A DNA stretch of 11,553 nucleotides from Acidobacteriota bacterium (GTDB taxonomy: Bacteria; Acidobacteriota; Vicinamibacteria; Vicinamibacterales; UBA2999), in NCBI GenBank assembly GCA_947478985.1, contig CANJYC010000039.1, positions 1 through 11,553 of the forward strand, in the 5' to 3' direction. The position numbers were made by a program, and so were the translations under genes. The stretch's first letter is position 1, and each line of letters begins with the position of its first letter. Shown piece by piece: positions 7,151-11,553 of the stretch. The notes below the pieces were generated by a model. That model worked only from the letters and a program-made list of their open reading frames with translations. It ran no database searches and was not told the origin of the DNA.

Positions 7151-8731
7151 TTATTTGCGCTTCCGCCGCGCGGTGGGCTGCCGTTCGGCAACGGTTGGAG
7201 GTTTCACCTCGACGCGAAGGGGCTTCCGCAGCAGGGTCTCGAACGGTTTGGCGTGGCGCACTGCCGCCCAGAGTTCCAGTTCGGCATCCCCCGCGGTATG
7301 GATCTCGAGCAGCACGTCGTCGCCACGGTCACGAATCTCGAGCGCGGAGATCACTTGTGCGTGACTGCGGTCCAGCCCTTCTGCCATCCGCAGAATGGAC
7401 GCCAGGCCGCGAACGGCACGGCGCAGCGGCGCGGGCAGTGCTGTGAACCCCTCGTGCGATCGCTTGGGCGTCCCGCGGCGATGATAGCGGGCGATGAGCG
7501 CGATGGCCTCGATTTCATCGGGATGAAATCCGCGCAGATCGCCGTTCTTGATGAGGTAATACGAATGACGATGGTGGCGTGGGTAGCTGATGTGCACGCC
7601 AAGGTCGTGCATCAGACCTGCGTATTCCAGCCACTCGCGCTCACGGTCGGTCAGGCCGTGAATGGCGCGCGTCTGATCGAAGAGTGCCAGCGCCAGGCGC
7701 GCCACCTGCTGTGCATGGTCGGCGTGGTAGTTGCACCGCTCGGCCAGTTCGATCACGCTGCGCCGACGGACGTCGGGAATGCGATCGACCTGGGCGATCT
7801 GCTTGTGATTGCGCCGGACGTAGTCGAGGATCATCCCCTCGCGCAGCGCCAGGTCACATAAGGTCACATCGTCGGCGCCGAGCCGGCGCAGGATGGTGTC
7901 GAGCAGCACGGATCCGGCGACGACCAGATCGGCGCGCCGCGGGTCCATGCCCGGCATGGCCAGACGTTGTTCGAGGTCGAGCGTGGTGACCTCCTTGCGG
8001 ACGCGGCGAATCTGCTTGGCCGACACGCTGAGGTTGCGGAGGTCTTCCGGCGGCTCCCCGCGCGCTGACGTGGCCGCGACCACGCCGATGCTCAGGATGG
8101 TGCCCGATGTGCCGATCACGCGGTCGAATCCGGAGGTGCCGATTAGTTCGCAGTGGCGGTCGATCTCGGCGAGGATGTGCTTGACCATCCGCCGCTCGTC
8201 GCGGTCGGAGATCGGGTCGGTCTTGACGAACCGTTCCGTGAGGCGGATGACACCGAGCTTGAAGCTCCGCGCCGCCTGGATGGTTGTCGCGTTCCCCAGC
8301 GTGATTTCCACACTGCCGCCGCCGATGTCGATGACGACGGCACGGGCACTGCCCACATCAACGCCGTAGACGGCGGCCAGGTGAATGAGTCGTGCCTCCT
8401 CGGCGCCGGCGATGACGCGCACACGGATCCCGGTCTCGCTGTCGACCCGGCGCAGGAACTCACCGCCGTTGCGCGCTTCGCGAACGGCGCTGGTCGCTGT
8501 AGCGAGGATCTCGTCCACCCCGCGGGATTCGGCCAGGCGCTTGAACCGGGAGAGCGCCTGCAGGGCGGACGTCATGGCTTCGGCGGTCAGGGCTCGTCCG
8601 TCCAGTCCTCCGGCGCCGAGCCGGACCATGGCCTTCTCCCGGTCGATCACCTCAAAGGAGAGGTCCGCTCGCACCTGGACGACGATCATGTGGACCGAGT
8701 TGGTGCCGATGTCGATGGCTGCAATACGCAT
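7151..8731 (-). CDS. ppx: Exopolyphosphatase / pppGpp phosphatase with C-terminal HD domain
   Basis: Members of the Ppx/GppA family remove terminal phosphate from polyphosphate and/or the gamma phosphate of pppGpp in the cytoplasm. From the ATG at 8731 the protein has 526 residues. The actin-like phosphatase part (about 1-305) shows AAIDIGTNSVHM (4-15), the probable catalytic glutamate in AGAEEARL (E111/E112), DIGGGSVEI (135-143) and GTSGTILS (207-214). The C-terminal part (about 320-500) is an HD domain with HADH (336-339), HDLG (375-378) and a His-rich HHRH (386-389). The tail is basic (RRKRK). A TTG at 8791 could extend the frame by 20 residues, but that stretch is unlike the family, whose proteins begin right at the MRIAAIDIG-type strand. 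It reads towards pstS and is divergent from the CHAD gene. Which substrate dominates cannot be told from sequence. Confidence 0.93.
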   Translation of the reverse strand: MRIAAIDIGTNSVHMIVVQVRADLSFEVIDREKAMVRLGAGGLDGRALTAEAMTSALQALSRFKRLAESRGVDEILATATSAVREARNGGEFLRRVDSETGIRVRVIAGAEEARLIHLAAVYGVDVGSARAVVIDIGGGSVEITLGNATTIQAARSFKLGVIRLTERFVKTDPISDRDERRMVKHILAEIDRHCELIGTSGFDRVIGTSGTILSIGVVAATSARGEPPEDLRNLSVSAKQIRRVRKEVTTLDLEQRLAMPGMDPRRADLVVAGSVLLDTILRRLGADDVTLCDLALREGMILDYVRRNHKQIAQVDRIPDVRRRSVIELAERCNYHADHAQQVARLALALFDQTRAIHGLTDREREWLEYAGLMHDLGVHISYPRHHRHSYYLIKNGDLRGFHPDEIEAIALIARYHRRGTPKRSHEGFTALPAPLRRAVRGLASILRMAEGLDRSHAQVISALEIRDRGDDVLLEIHTAGDAELELWAAVRHAKPFETLLRKPLRVEVKPPTVAERQPTARRKRK

Positions 8732-8749
8732 GTGCGGATACTGATCTTG

Positions 8750-8786
8750 GATTGATTTTTGGTTGGCGATGGCAGAAAGATCAATC
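8750..8786. repeat. Inverted repeat in the ppx / CHAD divergent promoter region
   Basis: The left arm GATTGATTTTT (8750-8760) and right arm AAAGATCAATC (8776-8786) are complementary at 10 of 11 positions around a 15-base centre. CTGAT (8741-8745) and ATCAG (8784-8788) may extend the symmetry imperfectly. The element fills the middle of the 68-base gap between the divergent starts of ppx (8731) and the CHAD gene (8800), which must hold the promoters of both. TTGAT near each outer arm could serve as a -35 on either strand. An operator that controls both genes is a reasonable inference; no protein-binding evidence exists. Confidence 0.45.
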
Positions 8787-8799
8787 AGCAATCCTATCG

Positions 8800-9705
8800 A
8801 TGGACAAGACCAGCCCGGCTGAGCACCTCATCCGCCAGCGCATGACGTCGCTGACCCGCGCGTTGTCGGGGGCTCGGCGTGGCGACGTTCCGTCGATTCA
8901 CCAGGCTCGTGTGGCGACGCGTCGCCTTGGGGAAGCGCTCCCGCTCGTGGCCTCCGGGGAGCACGGGCGCATGCTCGGGCGCACGCTTCGCAAGGTCCGG
9001 CGCGCGCTTGGGCCCGTCCGCGAACTCGACGTGGCGCTGCTGAACCTCGAGGACCTTGAGGCAGCCGGTCACGTGCCCCGTCCTGCAATCATCCGTTTAC
9101 GGCAGGTGATTCAGCAGGAACGCCGGCTCCTACACGGGGTGATGCGGCGGCAGCTTGATCGGGTCAACGTGGACAAGTTGCGTCGGCGGGCGATTGCCAT
9201 GGCACGCAAGCAGAGCGCCGTAGCCGGGGAACGGGGGCGATCCGGCGCGTCGCAGCGCCTGATCGATGCGACCCTGCGCGCCGCCCGTCGGGCCAGCACC
9301 ATGCGGGCGGCGATCGACGGCGTCGCGGGCATCTATCTTCCGGACCGGCTGCACGCGGTGCGCATCGCGCTGAAGAAAGTGCGGTACGCAAAGGAACTCG
9401 TCCGCGAGCTGAGCGGCTCGCGCGCCGTGACGGCGCTCCGCACGTTGAAACAGGCGCAGGAACTGCTCGGGCGGATGCACGATCTCGAGATCCTGATCGC
9501 GCGCACCCGCGCCATGCAGGGGTCGGCTGGCGCCGCCAGCCTCCGCCTGTCGGCCGACCTCGACATCGTCGTGCGGTGGCTCGAGACCGAGTGCCGCCAG
9601 CTCCACGGACAGTACATGGCGAACCGCAAAGCGCTCGTCACCATCTGTGACCGGATTGAGGCGGCGGCTGCTCGCATGGTCGCGACCGCCTCACCGGCAG
9701 CCTGA
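8800..9705 (+). CDS. CHAD-domain protein, likely polyphosphate-binding
   Basis: CHAD (conserved histidine alpha-helical domain) proteins are basic helical bundles; members of the family have been shown to bind inorganic polyphosphate. This 301-residue protein is almost all CHAD. The first half carries SIHQARVATRRLGEAL (His34 and the following arginines) and LGPVRELDVALL (about 71-82); the second half repeats the pattern with LHAVRIALKKVRYAKEL (His185, Lys192-Lys193, Arg195) and LLGRMHDLEILI (His227). It is very rich in Arg and Lys, fitting a polyanion ligand. The ATG at 8800 is chosen; a TTG at 8752 lies inside the divergent promoter and would add residues unlike the family. No clear ribosome site precedes 8800. 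It is divergent from ppx and 2 bases before the SixA-like gene, which suggests a polyphosphate role. No attached catalytic domain is present. Confidence 0.9.
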   Translation: MDKTSPAEHLIRQRMTSLTRALSGARRGDVPSIHQARVATRRLGEALPLVASGEHGRMLGRTLRKVRRALGPVRELDVALLNLEDLEAAGHVPRPAIIRLRQVIQQERRLLHGVMRRQLDRVNVDKLRRRAIAMARKQSAVAGERGRSGASQRLIDATLRAARRASTMRAAIDGVAGIYLPDRLHAVRIALKKVRYAKELVRELSGSRAVTALRTLKQAQELLGRMHDLEILIARTRAMQGSAGAASLRLSADLDIVVRWLETECRQLHGQYMANRKALVTICDRIEAAAARMVATASPAA

Positions 9706-9707
9706 TC

Positions 9708-10211
9708 GTGGCCAGCCCGTTCGAGATCTACCTGGTCCGCCATGCCGTCGCCGCCGAACGTGGCGACGCATGGCCTGATGACGACCAGCGCCCGCTCACC
9801 CCGCGCGGCATCGCCCGGTTCACCGAAGTGGTGAACGGTCTCGTGGCCCTTGGCCTGGAACTCGATGAGATCTTCACCAGTCCCCTGGTGCGTGCGCGGC
9901 AGACGGCCCAACTGCTCGCCGCCGGTGTGGGGGGAAGTCCGAAGGTGAAGCTGCTCGCCGGATTGTCGCCTGGCCACGCCCCGGCTGCCGTGGTGGCGCA
10001 GATGTGTCGGATGGCCGCGGGGCGTCGCATAGCGCTCGTCGGGCACGAATCAGGGCTGGGGGAGCTGGCGGGACATCTGATCGGTGCCGGACGGGCGCTG
10101 CCCTTCAAGAAGGGCGGCGTCTGCCGCATAGACGTCGAGAGTCTGACCCGCCGCCGACCAGGGACGTTGATCTGGTTTGCCACGCCAAAACTGCTGCGCA
10201 CTCTCGCCTAG
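9708..10211 (+). CDS. sixA: SixA-like phosphohistidine phosphatase (histidine phosphatase superfamily)
   Basis: This 167-residue protein is of SixA size and type, a small phosphatase in the phosphoglycerate-mutase-like superfamily that removes phosphate from protein phosphohistidines. Active-site residues are visible: R11-H12 in LVRHA, R62 in TSPLVRARQT and H113 in VGHES; LTPRGIARF (30-38) and LPFKKGGVCRID (131-142) match SixA proteins. It has no signal peptide, so it should be cytoplasmic. The GTG start at 9708 follows the CHAD stop by 2 bases, so the pair is almost certainly co-translated, and the lipid kinase follows after 12 bases. The target is not known; the neighbourhood suggests it could also act on a phosphate-rich small molecule or polymer, but that is inference. 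Confidence 0.9.
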   Translation: MASPFEIYLVRHAVAAERGDAWPDDDQRPLTPRGIARFTEVVNGLVALGLELDEIFTSPLVRARQTAQLLAAGVGGSPKVKLLAGLSPGHAPAAVVAQMCRMAAGRRIALVGHESGLGELAGHLIGAGRALPFKKGGVCRIDVESLTRRRPGTLIWFATPKLLRTLA

Positions 10212-10223
10212 GACGTCCACGCA

Positions 10224-11129
10224 GTGGCACACGTGGCCGTCATCATCAATCCCATCGCCGGTACCGGTGGTCGCGCCGGCGTCGGACATACGCGTGCCAT
10301 GCGGGCGACGGCACTGCTCGAGGCGCGCGGCCTTGAAGCCGACGTGTGCGTCAGCGCCAGCCCCGGTCACGCTCGAGATCTCGCCGCCGCGGCGCTGCAG
10401 CGTGGGGCCTCGACAGTGGTTGCCTGGGGCGGTGATGGCACCGTGAACGAGGTGGCATCCGCACTGGCGTTCCGTGATGCCGCCCTGGCCATCGTGCCGA
10501 GCGGTTCCGGCAATGGCCTGGCCCGAGAGCTGGGCATTCCGTTCGAACCGACGGCGGCGTTCGCCGTCGCGTTTGACGGACACGACCGGGTGATTGACGC
10601 CGGAGAACTCGACGGACGGCTGTTCTTCAACATCGCGGGAATAGGCCTCGATGCGGAGGTGGCGCATCAGTTCGCAGCGGGAGGCCTTAAGCGACGTGGT
10701 CTCGCACGGTATATCGAGATCACTGCACGTCAGCTCCTGGCATATCTGCCCGAGGCATACACGATTGAGATCGACGGCATCGCGATCCGGCAGACATCCC
10801 TGATCGTGGCCCTTGCCAACGCGCGGCAGTACGGCAACGGGGCGCTCATCGCACCTGCGGCGAAGGTTGACGACGGCCTGCTCGACGTCGTGGTCGTCGC
10901 CGCGCGCTCGCCCTGGCGGGTGCTGGTGCAGGTGCCGCGGATCTTTCTTGGCCAGATCGCGCGGGTGCCCGGCGTGACCATCCGCAACGCGCGCGAGGTG
11001 GCGATTACGTCGGCACGTCCGATTCGCTATCACGTCGACGGCGAGCCGAACGTCGGCGGGTCCAGGCTGGCCGGCCGTGTTCACTCGGCAGCGCTCCGCA
11101 TCAAAGTGCCTGTAAGAACAACCAGTTAG
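10224..11129 (+). CDS. Diacylglycerol kinase-like lipid kinase (YegS/DgkB family)
   Basis: The family transfers phosphate from ATP to a lipid hydroxyl, commonly diacylglycerol, at the inner face of the membrane. The 301-residue protein has the DAGK catalytic fold: AVIINPIAGTGG at the N terminus (5-16), the nucleotide loop GGDGTVNEV (69-77) and PSGSGNGLAREL (92-103). The C-terminal domain contains the DDGLLDV metal-site segment (216-222) and the terminal DGEP (272-275). There are no membrane helices. Start: GTG at 10224, 12 bases after the sixA stop, where the N-terminal strand begins as expected. It is probably the third gene of the CHAD-sixA unit. Whether the substrate is diacylglycerol, another lipid or phosphatidylglycerol (as for YegS) cannot be decided here. 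Confidence 0.9.
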   Translation: MAHVAVIINPIAGTGGRAGVGHTRAMRATALLEARGLEADVCVSASPGHARDLAAAALQRGASTVVAWGGDGTVNEVASALAFRDAALAIVPSGSGNGLARELGIPFEPTAAFAVAFDGHDRVIDAGELDGRLFFNIAGIGLDAEVAHQFAAGGLKRRGLARYIEITARQLLAYLPEAYTIEIDGIAIRQTSLIVALANARQYGNGALIAPAAKVDDGLLDVVVVAARSPWRVLVQVPRIFLGQIARVPGVTIRNAREVAITSARPIRYHVDGEPNVGGSRLAGRVHSAALRIKVPVRTTS

Positions 11130-11156
11130 AGCATAATTCCCGTTCGCAACACCGTG

Positions 11157-11174
11157 TTTACAGAAGATTTACAG
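11157..11174 (+). promoter_or_regulatory. Candidate Pho box upstream of a small unknown gene
   Basis: TTTACAG-AAGA-TTTACAG is a perfect 7-base direct repeat with a 4-base spacer (11-base period), the Pho-box layout. A weaker third half-site, GCAACAC at 11146-11152, keeps the same 11-base step and has ACA in register. It lies in the 87-base gap after the lipid kinase and ends 42 bases before the GTG at 11217, the same distance as the candidate box before pstS. TTTACA could also act as a -35, but the following -10 candidates are weak. PhoB-type control is inferred from architecture. Confidence 0.55.
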
Positions 11175-11204
11175 CCGTTATTTCCGTGCTGATGTACTGA
11201 TCGC

Positions 11205-11209
11205 GAGGG
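11205..11209 (+). promoter_or_regulatory. Ribosome binding site deciding a GTG start
   Basis: GAGGG lies 7 bases before the GTG at 11217. The alternative ATG at 11241 in the same frame has no purine-rich sequence before it, so this site favours the GTG and the 77-residue form of the small protein. Confidence 0.6.
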
Positions 11210-11216
11210 CAACGTA

Positions 11217-11450
11217 GTGCCACGCAGACGTCATCACACCATGTACGCACGCATTCTTCGCAAAGCCACCCAAATCAGGCGATTCACGATCACCAACGCG
11301 GCACCTTCCGGCTGGGAAGTTCGGGAAGAGCAGGACAGCCGCATCATTCGCGCCACGCGGTACCACGACTGGCATCGCGTTGAGCGTGCGCGAATGGATT
11401 TCGCGCGCGAAGCACTTGCGCTTCGCAATGGCGGCTGGGAAGAGGCCTGA
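11217..11450 (+). CDS. Small basic/charged protein of unknown function
   Basis: A 77-residue protein that I do not recognise. It begins with a basic segment (Arg3-Arg5, His6-His7, then alternating Arg/Lys and hydrophobic residues), followed by a probable short beta region (RRFTITNAAPSGWEVREEQD, about 21-40, and RIIRATRYHDW) and an amphipathic helix from about residue 52 (HRVERARMDFAREALALR), ending in GGWEEA. There is no signal peptide, membrane segment or cysteine. The three tryptophans (33, 51, 74) and the charged pattern look like a folded or binding protein rather than a chance frame. The start is set by GAGGG 7 bases upstream; ATG at 11241 would give 69 residues. A candidate Pho box lies 42 bases before the start, and the gene ends 4 bases from the end of the convergent response regulator gene. 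Confidence 0.65.
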   Translation: MPRRRHHTMYARILRKATQIRRFTITNAAPSGWEVREEQDSRIIRATRYHDWHRVERARMDFAREALALRNGGWEEA

Positions 11451-11459
11451 GCCGCTATT
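11427..11459. other. Hairpin across the convergent stop codons
   Basis: AATGGCGGCT (11427-11436) pairs with AGCCGCTATT (11450-11459) in a 10-base stem with one G-U pair in the rightward transcript, around a 13-base loop. It covers both the TGA of the small gene (11448-11450) and the TAG of the response regulator (11455-11457). No T-run follows on either strand, so it is not a standard intrinsic terminator; it might still mark or protect transcript 3' ends. Confidence 0.4.
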
Positions 11460-11553
11460 CGACGAAACGATAGCCGAGGCCGACGACGGTCTCGATCTGG
11501 CCGCCAGCGATCCCGAGCTTGCCACGGAGTCGGCCGACATGCACGTCTACCGA
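11455..11553 (-). CDS. OmpR/PhoB-family response regulator, C-terminal end (partial)
   Basis: The frame enters from the right edge and runs 32 codons to a TAG at 11455-11457. The residues SVDVHVGRLRGKLG, then IETVVGLGYRFVE, are the recognition helix and final beta-hairpin of the winged-helix DNA-binding domain of OmpR-type response regulators. The VDVH.xRLRxKL...VxGxGYRF pattern is PhoB-like, but many family members share it. The receiver domain and the rest of the effector domain lie outside the window. Given the pst operon and two candidate Pho boxes nearby, PhoB is the natural guess; the visible part cannot prove it. It converges on the small gene at 11217-11450, with 4 bases between the two. 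Confidence 0.88.
   Translation of the reverse strand, partial: SVDVHVGRLRGKLGIAGGQIETVVGLGYRFVE

Noticed and set aside
8732..8799. Extended starts for ppx (TTG 8791) and the CHAD protein (TTG 8752)
   Set aside because: Together they would make the two genes overlap head to head and remove all promoter space. The extra residues do not resemble the families, which begin at the chosen starts.
10050..11084. Open frame of about 344 codons on the minus strand opposite the lipid kinase
   Set aside because: No family features are seen, and it is antisense to a gene with clear DAGK motifs in the proper frame.
11130..11216. Intrinsic terminator after the lipid kinase
   Set aside because: No GC stem followed by a T-run was found. 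The gap is better explained by the direct repeat and leader of the next gene.
1..11553. CRISPR array, tRNA, rRNA, insertion sequence or prophage
   Set aside because: No regularly spaced repeats, cloverleaf-like sequence, transposase or phage protein was seen. The window is almost fully covered by ordinary chromosomal genes.

Overview
The window is GC-rich, tightly packed bacterial chromosome with no sign of phage, insertion sequences, CRISPR arrays, tRNA or rRNA. Gene content (a full Pst phosphate transporter with PhoU, a Ppx/GppA-HD protein, CHAD and SixA proteins, large citrate synthase, secreted QC-like M28 peptidase, lipoproteins) suggests an aerobic, Gram-negative-type heterotroph. The overall style resembles Acidobacteriota such as Vicinamibacteria, but that placement is an impression from gene content and cannot be proved here.

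Left and centre (1-8731) are transcribed leftwards. In transcription order: ppx (exopolyphosphatase/pppGpp phosphatase), an 88-base gap with a candidate Pho box, pstS-pstC-pstA-pstB-phoU with overlapping or nearly touching junctions, a YacG-like zinc protein, citrate synthase gltA, a secreted glutaminyl-cyclase-like M28 metalloenzyme, and the start of a lipoprotein cut by the window edge. Spacings after phoU are small (39, 12, 3 and 46 bases), so these downstream genes could be read from the phosphate operon.

Right side (8800-11450) is transcribed rightwards: a CHAD-domain protein, divergent from ppx across a 68-base region containing an inverted repeat; a SixA-like histidine phosphatase 2 bases later; a YegS/DgkB-type lipid kinase 12 bases later; then an 87-base gap with a perfect 7-4-7 direct repeat of Pho-box architecture, followed by a 77-residue unrecognised small protein. 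The last bases encode the C-terminal end of an OmpR/PhoB-family response regulator reading leftwards from beyond the edge.

Together the genes form a phosphate and polyphosphate neighbourhood: uptake (Pst), signalling (PhoU and possibly PhoB), polyphosphate breakdown (Ppx), likely polyphosphate binding (CHAD), phosphohistidine turnover (SixA) and lipid phosphorylation. The most notable observation is that the two candidate Pho boxes share the same half-site register, and each ends exactly 42 bases before a start codon: one before pstS, one before the unknown small protein. This makes that protein a candidate new Pho-regulon member. Most of the rest belongs to well-known families.
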